From Sphingomonadaceae bacterium (lineage in GTDB: Bacteria > Pseudomonadota > Alphaproteobacteria > Sphingomonadales > Sphingomonadaceae): a DNA stretch of 64,000 bases. The notes beneath the pieces are model-generated. The model had not been told where the DNA came from. It worked only from the letters and a program-made list of their open reading frames with translations, and did no database searches. Below, piece by piece: positions 23,506 to 33,463 of the stretch. Location: positions 24,311 through 88,310 of the forward strand of contig CANJBY010000004.1 in the NCBI GenBank assembly GCA_947472735.1. The letters are read 5' to 3'. Within the stretch, counting starts at the first letter, position 1; every line of letters starts with the position of its first letter. Made by a program: the position numbers and the translations under genes.

Positions 23506-23657
23506 GCATGCACTGGAAGGCGCGCCCTAGCGTGCGGTGGGGGGTTTCGCAAGGCGTGGTGCGCTGGCAGGATGTGCGGGATGAGAGCTTTGACATTTCT
23601 GCCTGCCGCAGCCCGCGCGGTTGCCCTTCGCCTACCATCGTCACGGCAGGTTAAACC

Positions 23658-23984
23658 GTGAGCGGCTTTGGGACCGAAACCCTCACCCACACCGGCCAGA
23701 TATGGCGCTGGTCCGGCTCGGGTAATGGCGGCTCGTGGCACTTCCTGACCATCGACGGCGAAGCGGGCGAGGCGCTTTCGGGGACGGCGGTGATGCGGCG
23801 AACGGAGGGGACGATTGGCGGCTTCGGCTCGATCAAGGTCACCGCCCGGATCGGGGACAGCCGCTTCACTACGTCAGTCTTCCCGAGCAAGAGCGAAGGC
23901 TGGCTGCTGCCGGTCAAGGCCAGCGTGCGCAAGGCCGAGGGGCTGGCCGAGGGCGATGCGGTGGACGTGCAGCTTGAGTTCTAG
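23658..23984 (+). CDS. DUF1905 protein
   Basis: A 108-aa protein from a GTG start at 23658. The sequence WRWSGSGNGGSWHFLTIDGEAG, RTEGTIGGFGSIKVTARIG and FPSKSEGWLLPVKASVRKAEGL matches the DUF1905 beta-barrel family often joined to YdeI-like domains. It stands alone here, convergent with the lipoprotein gene (2-bp gap). Function is not established. Confidence 0.8.
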   Translation: MSGFGTETLTHTGQIWRWSGSGNGGSWHFLTIDGEAGEALSGTAVMRRTEGTIGGFGSIKVTARIGDSRFTTSVFPSKSEGWLLPVKASVRKAEGLAEGDAVDVQLEF

Positions 23985-23986
23985 GC

Positions 23987-24562
23987 TCAGTCCACCACCA
24001 GAAAATAGCGCACGTCCTCATTGCTGAGGTTCGCCACTTCGATCGTATAGCGCTGCGTGAATAGCGGGACCCAGCGGCAGGTGCCGCCGTGATTGGCTTC
24101 GCCCTGGCAGATGGTCCGGGCCTGCGGATCGATCACCCGCATTGCCACGCGTCCGCCGTTCGGCGCGGAGACGGCAATCTGCGCGCCGGTGCCGGAAAGG
24201 AACAGCTGCGCGAAGCTCTCCTTCGAGCCGGCCGCGATGCGCCCCGAGCGATAGCCGGGACCAAGCGTGCGACCACGCAAGGGTGGATCGGTAAAGGCGG
24301 CGTTGCTGCGCCAGGCACCCAGCGGATCATCCGCCGCGCCGGCCAGCGGATGGGCGCCAAGCCGGTCGATCAGAGCCACGGCCTGCCCCAGCGCCTGCCG
24401 GTCACCCGCCGCCTCGGCTGATGCAGCTGCGGCGAGGGCCAGAGCCAGCTGTTCGGCGCGGGTCGGTGCGGCCACGGCAGCGGGATCCATCTCCGCCCGC
24501 GCGCGGCCAGCGCATCCGGCCAGCACCATCAGGCCCGCCGCAACCATCACCGCAATCCGCAT
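23987..24562 (-). CDS. Putative lipoprotein
   Basis: A 191-aa protein whose N-terminus is a lipoprotein signal (MRIAVMVAAGLMVLAGC, lipobox LAGC). The C-terminal half is beta-rich (SAPNGGRVAMRVID, FTQRYTIEVANLSNEDVRYFLVVD) and resembles a PPC-type accessory fold. It is the last gene of a run with the histidine kinase and response regulator (3-bp gap), so it may be part of what the two-component system senses or controls. Confidence 0.7.
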   Translation of the reverse strand: MRIAVMVAAGLMVLAGCAGRARAEMDPAAVAAPTRAEQLALALAAAASAEAAGDRQALGQAVALIDRLGAHPLAGAADDPLGAWRSNAAFTDPPLRGRTLGPGYRSGRIAAGSKESFAQLFLSGTGAQIAVSAPNGGRVAMRVIDPQARTICQGEANHGGTCRWVPLFTQRYTIEVANLSNEDVRYFLVVD

Positions 24563-24565
24563 TGA

Positions 24566-25933
24566 TTACCGCTCCTCGGGCGCGATGACGAAACAGGCCC
24601 CCTGCTCCGTAGGGGAAAGCACTATCCCAAGACCATGCCGCTCGGCAATGGCGCGGGCGAGCGCCAGTCCCAATCCGGCACCTTGCTGGACCGCGGCGCC
24701 ATCGCCGGGCGGACTGTCGGCACCGCGCTGGAAGCGGACGAAGATCCGCTCGCGGTCATGAGGGGCAATGCCAGGACCGTCGTCGGCGATAGTCAGGCGC
24801 GGGCCGGGATCCAGCCGCACCCGGACCGTGCAGCCGGGCGGGACGTATTTGAAGGCATTGTCGAGCAGGTTGGTGACCAGACGTGTGAGTTGCATCTCCT
24901 CGCCGTCGATGGTCACGCCCGGTGCGACCGCGACCTCGAACCGGTGCCCGCTTTCTTCGGCACTATCGGCATAAAGATCCGCGATTCGGGTAACCAGGGC
25001 CGAGAAATCGACGGGGGTCAGGCCATGCGGATCCCCTTTGCGCGCCTCGCTTGAAGCGATATCTAGCAGGCTCTCAAGCATGGCGATGATGTGGCGGATC
25101 TCGGTCCGGGCGTCGGCAATGCCAGCCCGCACCGCATCATCGGGAGCTGCCTTGAGCGCCCGCACCAGCCGGTTATCGAGATGCATCAGCGGCGTGCGCA
25201 ACTCGTGCGCGATCTGGTCCGAAGTCCCGCGGTGCGTAGTGACCAGCCGCTTGAGCCGGGCCAGCGCCTCGGCCGAATGGCGCGTCAGTTCGCCAATTTC
25301 GTCCTGTGCATCGCGGCCCTCGGCCAAGGCTTCGAGCGACCGGTCATCCTGTTCCCGAAAGGCGTGATTGATCCGGTCAATCCGCCCCGCAAGCCGCCGC
25401 GCCATCCAGCGGCCGAGCAAACCCACGGCCAGCACCGCGAAAGTCCCGGCCAGGATGAAGGCCATGCGCAACTGCGATTGCAGTTCGGTATCATGGCCAT
25501 ATTCACGCGCCACCAGCAGCTTGAGCCCCGGCCCGAGCTGCGTCGCCCGCGCTTGTGCCCGCTGATCGTCCATCAACCGCACTTCGCCAGCTTCGGAGCG
25601 GTTGGCGGTGAGCGCCGGCCAGCGCATGATGTCACCCGCGATGCGCGCGCCGGCATCGTCAGCCAGCATGTAATGCGGCGCGTTGCCATCACTACTGGCG
25701 AGCGCGAGGCGATCGGCGATCCGCCGCTCGAGCTCGACTTGCCCGCCCGAGGCGTAGATATCGGCCAGCCCGGCCAGATCGACGTCTACCGCACGCGACA
25801 GGGTCGCCCGCCCGGTCCGGTCGATCGTCGTCGCGGTCACCGCCCACAACAGCAGCGTCACGCCCGCCGATACCGCAATCGCGATCAGCGCAAGCCGGGC
25901 GAAGATCGACCGGTGAAACGGAACTTCGCTCAC
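24566..25933 (-). CDS. Sensor histidine kinase
   Basis: A 455-aa inner-membrane kinase: TM1 at residues 12-33, a periplasmic segment of about 120 aa, TM2 (MAFILAGTFAVLAVGLLGRW), HAMP, then the HisKA box (SDQIAHELRTPLMHLDNRL) and HATPase_c with N box (NLLDNAFKYVPPG) and G1 (IADDGPGIAPHDRERIF). All catalytic boxes are intact. Its GTG start overlaps the stop of the response-regulator gene, the normal coupling for a cognate pair. The signal is unknown. Confidence 0.92.
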   Translation of the reverse strand: MSEVPFHRSIFARLALIAIAVSAGVTLLLWAVTATTIDRTGRATLSRAVDVDLAGLADIYASGGQVELERRIADRLALASSDGNAPHYMLADDAGARIAGDIMRWPALTANRSEAGEVRLMDDQRAQARATQLGPGLKLLVAREYGHDTELQSQLRMAFILAGTFAVLAVGLLGRWMARRLAGRIDRINHAFREQDDRSLEALAEGRDAQDEIGELTRHSAEALARLKRLVTTHRGTSDQIAHELRTPLMHLDNRLVRALKAAPDDAVRAGIADARTEIRHIIAMLESLLDIASSEARKGDPHGLTPVDFSALVTRIADLYADSAEESGHRFEVAVAPGVTIDGEEMQLTRLVTNLLDNAFKYVPPGCTVRVRLDPGPRLTIADDGPGIAPHDRERIFVRFQRGADSPPGDGAAVQQGAGLGLALARAIAERHGLGIVLSPTEQGACFVIAPEER

Positions 25934-26640
25934 CGGCCCTCCAGCAGACGGTAGCCCGTACCCCAGATGGTCTCGAGCGCGGGCGAGGTGAAACCATCCT
26001 CTAGCTTGCGGCGAAGGCGGCCGATGTTGACGTCAACCACGTTGGTCTGCGGGTCGAAGCTCATGTGCCAGACGTCGCGCAGCAACATCTCGCGCGTCAC
26101 CACTTCGCCGGCATTTTCCATGAAATAGCGGAACAGCTCGAATTCCTTGGGACTTAACGCCAGGTGCCGGTTGTCCCGAAAGGCGGTGCGGGCCTTCACG
26201 TGGCATTCGAAGGCGCCGAATATGATCACCGCGCTGTGCGACCGGCCGGAAGAGCGGCGATGCAGCGCGCGCAGCCGCGCCAGCAGTTCTTCCGACTCGA
26301 ACGGCTTGGCCAGATAGTCATCCGCTCCGGCATCGAGGCCCTCGGCGCGGTCGATCGTGCGGCCGAGCGCGGAGAGCATCAGCACCGGCGTGCCCACCCC
26401 GCTTTCGCGCAGCCGGGCCAGGATCGTCATGCCGTCGAGATCAGGCAGCATCCGGTCTAGAATGATCACGTCGAACGCGTCACGACCGGCGCGCAGCAGG
26501 CCGCCACCGCCAGTCGCTTCCCAAACAAGTCGGTCACCATTGCGCGAGGCGAGCTCCTGCACTTCGGCCGCAACGCGGGCGTCGTCCTCGACATAGAGGA
26601 TCGACAGCCCGGTTCCCGCCTGGTTCGGAGCCCCCTCCAT
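25930..26640 (-). CDS. OmpR-family response regulator
   Basis: A 236-aa protein. The receiver domain has the acidic pair in YVEDDARV, the phospho-acceptor Asp in IILDRMLPDLDGM and the Lys in LAKPF. The winged-helix DNA-binding domain has LSPKEFELFRYFMENAGEVVTREML and VVDVNIGRLRRKLE. Partner of the overlapping histidine kinase. The CsgG-like gene lies 6 bp upstream, so all may be in one operon. Confidence 0.92.
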   Translation of the reverse strand: MEGAPNQAGTGLSILYVEDDARVAAEVQELASRNGDRLVWEATGGGGLLRAGRDAFDVIILDRMLPDLDGMTILARLRESGVGTPVLMLSALGRTIDRAEGLDAGADDYLAKPFESEELLARLRALHRRSSGRSHSAVIIFGAFECHVKARTAFRDNRHLALSPKEFELFRYFMENAGEVVTREMLLRDVWHMSFDPQTNVVDVNIGRLRRKLEDGFTSPALETIWGTGYRLLEGR

Positions 26641-26646
26641 GCCCGG

Positions 26647-27363
26647 TCAGCGCTGCGAAGCAGCAGCTGGCGCCGGCTGCGGCGCGGATGCAGCCGGGAT
26701 CGGAGCGGCTGGCATGGTCATCGCGGAAATCGCCGGACCCTGCTGCGTGACCGCGTTGAAGGCCTTGATGAAAGCCTCGACCAGCAGCTGTCCGTCCTTG
26801 TTGGAGCCGTAGGCCGCGGCGGTGGAATTCGAGCTCACCGTGCCGAGCCCGGAAATCGAGATCGTGGTCTTGCTGGACTCGCCCTGCCCGGTGACCAGCG
26901 TCTGCCCGGACGCCGGGCTGATCAGGCGCAGCGCGGCGGCGAGGGTCTTCTTCTTGCCTCCAAGCCCACCCATAAGGCCGCCCAGGGCGCGCCCGCCTAT
27001 CCCGCCGACCAACTTGTTCGCCGCCGTCTTGCCCACGTTGCTGGCCATCGCAACGGTGCGGTCGATTTCTTCCTTGTCGCCGGCCGAGACGTTCATCAGG
27101 AACGTGGCGGGCCTTCCAGCGGCAGGATCGTAGGGAGCGAAGCAGCCGGATTCGAGCGCCAGCGCCGCGATCAGATCGCGCGGGGAGCCGAGTCCGAATT
27201 TGAGCCAGCCTTGCGTATCGCCATCGACCATCGCGATCGTGCCCAGGCTGGCGGTGCACTTGTCCAGCGTGACGGGCGGCGGCGGCGGATCCTTGGCCAG
27301 TGTCGGTGCCGAAACCAGCACAGCGGAAAGGATCATCGTCGAAATTGCAAGCCTGCGGATCAT
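26647..27363 (-). CDS. CsgG-like secreted protein
   Basis: A 238-aa protein from ATG 27363 (MIRRLAIST...), with a cleavable signal ending near APTLAKD. The N-terminal extension in the track has no signal-like logic. The core (WLKFGLGSPRDLIAALALESGCF, EIDRTVAMASNVGKTAANK, LAAALRLISPASGQTLVTGQGES) resembles CsgG/HfaB-type outer-membrane secretion or assembly proteins, though the lipobox Cys is absent. It ends in an Ala/Pro-rich tail. It probably acts in the periplasm; the client is unknown. Confidence 0.65.
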   Translation of the reverse strand: MIRRLAISTMILSAVLVSAPTLAKDPPPPPVTLDKCTASLGTIAMVDGDTQGWLKFGLGSPRDLIAALALESGCFAPYDPAAGRPATFLMNVSAGDKEEIDRTVAMASNVGKTAANKLVGGIGGRALGGLMGGLGGKKKTLAAALRLISPASGQTLVTGQGESSKTTISISGLGTVSSNSTAAAYGSNKDGQLLVEAFIKAFNAVTQQGPAISAMTMPAAPIPAASAPQPAPAAASQR

Positions 27364-27462
27364 CACGTCACTCCCTGTTGCGCGTGACTTGAGCCTTAAG
27401 ACCCCGGCCGACCGCGACACACACAACAAGACTGTTAGAAGTGTGACAAGTGCTGTTAGCCC

Positions 27463-29358
27463 TCAGTCCCGCAACGGGGCGAAAATCCGTCCGGCTAGCG
27501 CTACCCAGCCCTGGCCGGCAGAGTCGCGCCGCTGCGGCGCCGCACTGACCGGGCAATCGATACACAGCGCTTGTGCCCCGCGCGCTCCAAACATGCGCTC
27601 GAACTGGGAGAATGCGCGGGCCAGGTCGTCCTGCTGGCGCGCGGCGACGATGCCGGCGAAATCGGCAACGGCCTCCGGAGCATCCTCGTCGTCCGATCCG
27701 CGCAAGCGCTCCAGCAGCGAGGCATAGGGATTGGCATCGCCGCCGAGATAGACCGCATGCCATGCCCCGTCTTCGAGCTTGGCCTGCCGCGCAACCCACG
27801 CCACTGCATCTTCCAGTCCGCCGAACTGATCGACTAGCCCGAGCTGCCGCGCGGTGCCGCCATCCCAGACCCGGCCTTGGGCAATCGCGTCCACCTGTTC
27901 CGGCGTCTTGCCGCGCGCCTTTCCGACCAGACCAATAAAGCGGGCGTAGCCGTTCTCGATCCCCGCCTGGATCATCGCGTCCACTTCCGGCGTGAACCCG
28001 GTGATGACGTCTGGTTGCCCCGAAAGCGGCGTGGTTCGCACTCCGTCTCCGGTCACGCCATAATTGGCCAAAACCTTCTCGAAACTGGGAATCGCCGCCA
28101 GGATGCCGATCGAACCGGTGATCGTGCCCGGTTCGGCAAAGATCCGCTGTCCGGGAGTCGAAACCCAATAGCCGCCACTGGCCGCGAGGTTGGCCATCGA
28201 GACCGCGATCGGGATGCCCTTCGCCTTGTGTCGCAGGATGGCGGTGCGGATCATCTCGCTGGCGAGCACCGAGCCGCCGGGAGAATCGATGCGGATGACC
28301 AACCCGGCCAAATCCTCGGACAGGGCCTCGTCAAGCAGCCGGGCAATCCGGTCGCCTCCGGCGCTGCCTGGCCCCGCTTTGCCATCAACGATCGCACCGG
28401 CAATCGTCACGACGCCGATCGGCTTGCCGGTTTGCGGCTCCGGATTGGCAGCCAGCCAGGTGGCAAGGCCGGTGTGGGCAAAAACACCCGGCAAGGTGCT
28501 CGTGGTATCCTTCCCGGCCAGCGCCGCCACCCGGTCGCCGAACTCGGCGCGAGTGCCGATGCTGTCGACCAGCCCGGCGGCTTTTGCGGCTGCGGCAGAA
28601 TCACCGCCCGCAGCCTTGAGCCAGCCAACCGGATCGCCCGTTACCAACTTGATGTTCGCCTTGGGCCGGGCCTTGGCTACGTCGTCCTGCCAATCCTGCC
28701 ACAACGCATCAAGCAAGGCCTTGCGCGCAGTCCGCGCCTCGTCCGACTGGTTGTTGCGCAGATAGGGTTCGACATAGTCCTTGTACGTGCCGACCCGGTA
28801 GACGTGGTAGTTGATCTTCAACCGGTCGAGCAACTGGCGATAGTAGACGGTATAGCCGCCAGGGCCGGTGATGTAGGCGCCGCCCATCGGATCCACCCAG
28901 ACTTCGCTGGAATGCGCCGCGAGCAGATATGCGTCGTCGGAATAGGCCAGGGCATAAGACAGCACCGGCTTCTTCGCAGCCCTGACCGTATCCAGCGCGG
29001 CGGCAATCTCCTGCATGTGGACCTGCCCACCCCCGGTGAAGCGCGAGAGATCGAGCACTACCGCTTTGATGCGCGCATCTGTTGCCGCCCGGCGCAAGGC
29101 GCGGGCCAGGTCGCGGGCGCGATACTCGTGGGTCGGCAGCTCGCTGGAAAGCAGGGTCTGCAATGGATCGATCGCGGCCGGCTCCTCGACCACGTGGCCA
29201 TCCAGCTTGAGGAGCAATGCGCCCTCCGCGACCGGCGCGACATGCGGCCGGGCGGAGAGGATTCCGAACAGCCCGATGAAGAACAGCAACAGGAAAGCCA
29301 GCGCCAGGCCATCCTTGATTGCCACCAGCAGCTTCCAGACCTTGCGCGCGAAATCCAT
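27463..29358 (-). CDS. sppA: Signal peptide peptidase SppA (long, 67-kDa type)
   Basis: About 631 aa from ATG 29358, chosen because AGAGGT precedes it at good spacing. It has one N-terminal membrane anchor ([15 protein letters not shown]) and two tandem S49 peptidase domains. The nucleophile Ser is in the second domain ([14 protein letters not shown]) and the general-base Lys in the first, as in E. coli SppA. The enzyme degrades cleaved signal peptides in the inner membrane. It is divergent from pyrB; the two genes' starts are 97 bp apart. Confidence 0.92.
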   Translation of the reverse strand: MDFARKVWKLLVAIKDGLALAFLLLFFIGLFGILSARPHVAPVAEGALLLKLDGHVVEEPAAIDPLQTLLSSELPTHEYRARDLARALRRAATDARIKAVVLDLSRFTGGGQVHMQEIAAALDTVRAAKKPVLSYALAYSDDAYLLAAHSSEVWVDPMGGAYITGPGGYTVYYRQLLDRLKINYHVYRVGTYKDYVEPYLRNNQSDEARTARKALLDALWQDWQDDVAKARPKANIKLVTGDPVGWLKAAGGDSAAAAKAAGLVDSIGTRAEFGDRVAALAGKDTTSTLPGVFAHTGLATWLAANPEPQTGKPIGVVTIAGAIVDGKAGPGSAGGDRIARLLDEALSEDLAGLVIRIDSPGGSVLASEMIRTAILRHKAKGIPIAVSMANLAASGGYWVSTPGQRIFAEPGTITGSIGILAAIPSFEKVLANYGVTGDGVRTTPLSGQPDVITGFTPEVDAMIQAGIENGYARFIGLVGKARGKTPEQVDAIAQGRVWDGGTARQLGLVDQFGGLEDAVAWVARQAKLEDGAWHAVYLGGDANPYASLLERLRGSDDEDAPEAVADFAGIVAARQQDDLARAFSQFERMFGARGAQALCIDCPVSAAPQRRDSAGQGWVALAGRIFAPLRD

Positions 29359-29455
29359 GAAATACCTCTTTGAACTCATGGCACTCTATGCGCTGGGGAT
29401 GGAATGGCAAAGCGCCTTGCGCATCGGCCCTACGCAGCTTATGCCGCTGTCTTCA

Positions 29456-30448
29456 ATGACATCGCCGAAAAACACGCAAGCGGGCCGCTATCCAGCAGGC
29501 TCCGCTGCCTTCCCGCACCGTGGTCTCGTGGGCCTCGCCGGCATCGCTCCGCACGAACTGCTGTTCCTGCTCGACGAGGCCGAGCAATGGGTCGAACTCA
29601 ACCGCTCGACCAAGAAGCGTGATGAGCGGCTGGCCGGGCTGACCATCATCAACGCCTTCTTCGAGAACTCCACCCGCACCCTGCTGTCATTTGAAATCGC
29701 AGGAAAAAGGTTGGGCGCAGACGTGGTGAACATGCACGCCGCGCAGTCATCGGTGAAAAAGGGCGAGACGCTGATCGACACGGCGATGACCCTCAACGCG
29801 ATGCGCGCCGACGCGATCGTGATCCGCCATGCCAGTTCGGGCGCCGTGCAGTTGATCGCGGACAAGGTCGATTGCCCGGTGCTCAACGCCGGAGACGGGC
29901 AGCACGAGCATCCTACCCAGGGCCTGCTTGATGCCCTGACCATTCGCCACGCCAAGGGTGACATCAACGGCCTGACGGTGACAATCTGCGGCGACATCCT
30001 GCATAGCCGGGTCGCGCGTTCCAACATCCATTGCCTGACAACGCTGGGCGCAGAAGTGCAGGTCTGTGCCCCGCCGGCGCTGATGCCGGCCGGCATTGAA
30101 AGGATGAAGGTTACGCCTTTCCATGATTTTGACGCAGCGCTGGTCGGCGCGGACGTGGTGATGATGCTGCGGCTCCAGCAGGAGCGGATGCAGGGCCAGT
30201 TCATTCCCTCGCCGCGCGAGTTCCGCCATCTCTATGGCCTGACGTCAGACCGCCTCGCCATGGCGAAGCCCGACGCGCTGGTGATGCACCCCGGACCAAT
30301 GAACCGGGGGATCGAAATTGACAGCAACGTGGCCGATCTGCCCGAACGATCAGTCATTACGCGGCAAGTCGAGATGGGGGTGGCGATCCGCATGGCCTGC
30401 CTCGATGTGCTGACCCGCAAGACCCGCGGCGTGGAGGGCTGGGCATGA
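29456..30448 (+). CDS. pyrB: Aspartate carbamoyltransferase catalytic chain
   Basis: A 330-aa enzyme from ATG 29456 ([13 protein letters not shown]...), an alternative start being 29441. It joins carbamoyl phosphate and aspartate, the second step of pyrimidine synthesis. Signatures: [12 protein letters not shown] (the carbamoyl-phosphate loop), [19 protein letters not shown] and [13 protein letters not shown]. Its stop overlaps the start of an inactive dihydroorotase homologue, the arrangement of PyrB complexes that need a dihydroorotase-like partner for assembly. No regulatory pyrI is present. Confidence 0.96.
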   Translation: MTSPKNTQAGRYPAGSAAFPHRGLVGLAGIAPHELLFLLDEAEQWVELNRSTKKRDERLAGLTIINAFFENSTRTLLSFEIAGKRLGADVVNMHAAQSSVKKGETLIDTAMTLNAMRADAIVIRHASSGAVQLIADKVDCPVLNAGDGQHEHPTQGLLDALTIRHAKGDINGLTVTICGDILHSRVARSNIHCLTTLGAEVQVCAPPALMPAGIERMKVTPFHDFDAALVGADVVMMLRLQQERMQGQFIPSPREFRHLYGLTSDRLAMAKPDALVMHPGPMNRGIEIDSNVADLPERSVITRQVEMGVAIRMACLDVLTRKTRGVEGWA

Positions 30449-31677
30449 GCAAAGCGGCGCCCCTCACCATCACCAACGGGCTGCTCCTTCCGGCTGTGGG
30501 CGCACCGCAACGCGGTGGCTTGCGCGCTGAGGACGGCCGGATCGTCGCGCTCGGCAACGTCACCGCACAGCCGGGCGACGCGGTGATCGACGCCAAGGGC
30601 GCACTGATCGCGCCCGGGTTGGTCGATCTGGGTGTTTTCGCGATCGACAAGCCGGCCTTTCACTTCGGCGGTATTACCCGCGCGGCGCTAATGCCCGATC
30701 AAAGCACCGTTCTGGATCGCCCTTCGGCGGTGCGGTACGCCGCGCAATCAGGCAAGCCGGGTTTGTGGGTCCACCCGCTCGCCGCTGCAACGGTCGGTCT
30801 CAAGGGACAGGAACTCGCCGAGATTGCGTTGATGCGCGACGCCGGGGCCCGCGCGGTAGCAACCGGGCGGCACTGGATCGGCGACTCGGGCACCATGGCC
30901 CGCCTGCTGTCCTACTGTGCGATGCTGGGGCTGGTGGTGGTCACCCATGCCGAGGACGGCGGATTGACAGGCAGCGCCGTAGCCACAGCCGGTGAGATGG
31001 CGACACGGCTGGGCCTGCCCTCTGCGCCGGCCGAGGCCGAGGCTTTGGCAGTTGCCCGCGACATTGCGCTTGCCGAAATGACCGGGGCCCGGCTCCATAT
31101 TCGCCAGCTCACCACGGCTTCGGCCATAGCTTTGGTGCGCGCCGCAAAGCTGCGAGGCGTGGCCGTTACTGCGGGGGTGACTCCGGCGCATTTCATGCTT
31201 TCAGACCTCGCCGCGGCCGAGTTCCGCACTTTCGCCCGGCTCTCCCCGCCGCTGCGCTGCGAGGCGGACCGGCATGCGGTACGCGCCGCTCTGGCCGACG
31301 GGACCATCGACGTAATCGCATCGGGACACGATCCGCGCGGCCCGGAGGACAAGCGCCTGCCTTTCGCCGACGCCGAGCCCGGCATGGCCGGCGCGGAGAC
31401 ACTGCTCCCGATGACCCTGTCACTGGTACGCGACGAAGTGATCGACTTCGCCCGAGCCTTTGCACTGCTGGCTGCCAATCCGGCGCAACTTCTGGGAGTC
31501 GACGCGGGCGCGCTGGCAGTGGGCATGCAGGCGGACGTCGCGATAATCGACCCGGACAAGCCATGGATCGTAGATTCCGGCAAGATGGCTGCGGCAGCCG
31601 GAAACACGCCATTCGACCGGCAGCCCGTGCAGGGCCGGGTCCTGTCGTTGTTCAAGGGCGGCGCGCCTGTCGGATAA
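30445..31677 (+). CDS. pyrX: Dihydroorotase-like subunit, probably inactive (PyrX/PyrC')
   Basis: A 410-aa protein of the dihydroorotase fold ([35 protein letters not shown]). The metal-binding HxH normally after APGxVD-x-H-x-H is missing ([13 protein letters not shown]), and the later HxSTA-type His is also replaced (IRQLTTA). It should therefore not hydrolyse dihydroorotate but form the structural partner of the overlapping PyrB, as known for Pseudomonas. A catalytic PyrC is expected elsewhere in the genome. Confidence 0.85.
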   Translation: MSKAAPLTITNGLLLPAVGAPQRGGLRAEDGRIVALGNVTAQPGDAVIDAKGALIAPGLVDLGVFAIDKPAFHFGGITRAALMPDQSTVLDRPSAVRYAAQSGKPGLWVHPLAAATVGLKGQELAEIALMRDAGARAVATGRHWIGDSGTMARLLSYCAMLGLVVVTHAEDGGLTGSAVATAGEMATRLGLPSAPAEAEALAVARDIALAEMTGARLHIRQLTTASAIALVRAAKLRGVAVTAGVTPAHFMLSDLAAAEFRTFARLSPPLRCEADRHAVRAALADGTIDVIASGHDPRGPEDKRLPFADAEPGMAGAETLLPMTLSLVRDEVIDFARAFALLAANPAQLLGVDAGALAVGMQADVAIIDPDKPWIVDSGKMAAAAGNTPFDRQPVQGRVLSLFKGGAPVG

Positions 31678-31709
31678 AAAAAGCCCCGGTCTTTGGAACC
31701 GGGGCCTTT
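31676..31709. terminator. Bidirectional rho-independent terminator
   Basis: GCCCCGGT (31683-31690) pairs with ACCGGGGC around a short loop, with seven A on the left and CTTTC on the right. It can stop both the rightward pyr operon and the leftward TPR-SPOR gene, whose stop is 19 bases away; the A run makes the leftward direction the stronger one. Confidence 0.85.
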
Positions 31710-31728
31710 CAGGAGGGAGCTTTGGATT

Positions 31729-32891
31729 CTAGCGACGGACGCGGATCGGCCCGCTGGCGCGACCGGCCGGAGCCGCCGGCGCCTGTCCGCGCACCGAAGA
31801 AGTCGCCGCGTAATCGAAGCAGGCACCGCCGCGGTTCTTGACTGACGAGCACAGACCGCTCGCACCGCCGGCATTGAGGCCGGCCGCAGCCACGCGCCAG
31901 TAGGTCTTGCCGCGGACGACCGCCGAGGCGATGGTCATGCGGGTGTTCTTGAGTTCGGGATTACGCGCGGCAAAAATGCCCCAGGCGCGGCGCGCGCCCT
32001 GCTCGCTTGAGAACGAGCCGAGCTGGACGAGATGCGTGCCGTTCACTTTCGGGGCGGCTGGCACCGTGACAGGACGTGCCGCGGAATGGACTGCGACTGC
32101 GGGACGGGCCACCGGAGCGGCGACCGGCCGGACCGCCGGTTGCGCCAATGCCGCCTGAACCGCGACAGGTGCAGGAGCGCTCCAGCTGGTAACCGGTCCC
32201 GGCGTCGGCGCGGCGATCGCAACGGCCGGTTCGGCGACGGCTGCGGTTGCCGGCAGTTCGGAAAGTGGCTGCTGGTCCGGACGGACCGCAGACGATTCTG
32301 CGGCGAGTTGTTCCGCCGAAGGCGAGTTGGCCAGCGCCAGGCGAGCGCATAGGCATAAGCAAGGTTCTGGCGGGTCTTGGCTTCGCCATCGCCAGAGCGG
32401 ATAGCATCGGAAAGGATCGCCACGCCGCGCGAGGATTCGCCCGCGAGGGCAAGAGCCAGGCCGAGATCGCTCGCCGGGATGGAATCGCGCCAGTCATCCA
32501 GCAGCGCCACTGCTTCGGCATTCCGGCCTGCGCCGATCTTTGCCAGCGCCAGGGCCAGAGCCGTGCGAGTGCTGTTGTCCCCAAGGCTCATGGCATCGTC
32601 AAAAGCAGTCGCAGCCGAATCGAACCGACCCGACTTGAGATAGGCATGGCCCAACAGCGCGCGCTTATCGGCGGCGCGGGGATCGGCCTCAACCGATGCT
32701 TCGGCCAGATTGACCGCCCGACCGGTCTTGCCCTGCGCCAGTGCGGCCTGGGCTTGCGCGGCCGAGCCATCGACTTTGCCGATCTTGCCGGTCGAAGCGC
32801 AGCCGGCGAGCGAAACCGCCGCAAGCACGCCGGTTACGGCGAAGCGAAGCGACCGGGGGGCGATGCGCGGTGCGATCTTGGGGGCGATCAT
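31729..32891 (-). pseudogene. TPR-SPOR lipoprotein gene, frameshifted
   Basis: From ATG 32891 (AGGAG seven bases before) the gene encodes a lipoprotein signal (LAGCAS), then TPR-like repeats up to NLAYAYALA. At about 32340-32350 the frame shifts. In the other frame sequence continues plausibly as ANSPSAEQLAAE, Ala/Pro-rich linker and a SPOR domain (HLVQLGSFSSEQGARRAWG ... VAAAGL) to the stop at 31729. The segment that normally follows the last TPR helix seems missing, pointing to an internal deletion with a frame change rather than one miscalled base. SPOR domains bind denuded septal peptidoglycan. Confidence 0.75.
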
Positions 32892-32918
32892 GGGCATTCT
32901 CCTGTCAGTCATTCAGTT

Positions 32919-33449
32919 TCAGCGCTTGACCGCGACTTGGGCGGCCAGAGTCTCGACTTCCGGCAACTCGTCGATCAGGCGATCGAGCGCTTCGGTCACC
33001 AGCTGCTGCGCGCTGCGATTGCGAATGGTGCAAGCGAGGCGAAGCTTGAGATGACGTTCGGCATCAACCCGCAACGTGAAAGCGGCGCGGCGACCTTCAC
33101 TCAGCGCGTTGCGCCGGGTAGGAGCGGCCTTGCGGACCGGCATGATCGTAACCCGGGCCTGGGTTTCGACGCGCTCGGCGATTGCTTCCTGCTGGCGGAC
33201 GATTTCGGGCACCTCGGCCGACACGGGGGTCGGGGAATCGTTGAGAGACACGACCTCGCCGACGGGATTTTCGTCGGCCTCGTACCCCATGTCGTTCCAC
33301 CCGAGATCATCGTGACCGGAGTGATTCGGCACCTGGCCGTAGTCGATGTCGATCAGCGCCTGGAGTTGCGGGCGCATGGCGGGCTTGGCGCCGCCCTTGC
33401 GGGCCTGCAAGCCGGAGGAGAGCGATGCGAAAGGCTTGGCTTCAGACAT
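32919..33449 (-). CDS. ParA-associated protein of unknown function
   Basis: 176 aa from ATG 33449 (MSEAKPFASLSSGLQARKGGAKPAMR); the track's longer form includes a shadow. The N-terminal basic patch and acidic centre are followed by a C-terminal helix region (AAFTLRVDAERHLKLRLAC, SAQQLVTEALDRLIDEL) resembling a ribbon-helix-helix. The gene is 14 bp downstream of a ParA-type ATPase, and RHH proteins are common ParA/MipZ partners. A DNA-binding partner role is inferred. Confidence 0.65.
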   Translation of the reverse strand: MSEAKPFASLSSGLQARKGGAKPAMRPQLQALIDIDYGQVPNHSGHDDLGWNDMGYEADENPVGEVVSLNDSPTPVSAEVPEIVRQQEAIAERVETQARVTIMPVRKAAPTRRNALSEGRRAAFTLRVDAERHLKLRLACTIRNRSAQQLVTEALDRLIDELPEVETLAAQVAVKR

Positions 33450-33463
33450 GGTGACCATCCCCC

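Noticed and set aside
27877-29373. A 498-aa plus-strand ORF opposite sppA
   Set aside because: Antisense to SppA; no domain and arginine/histidine-rich composition.
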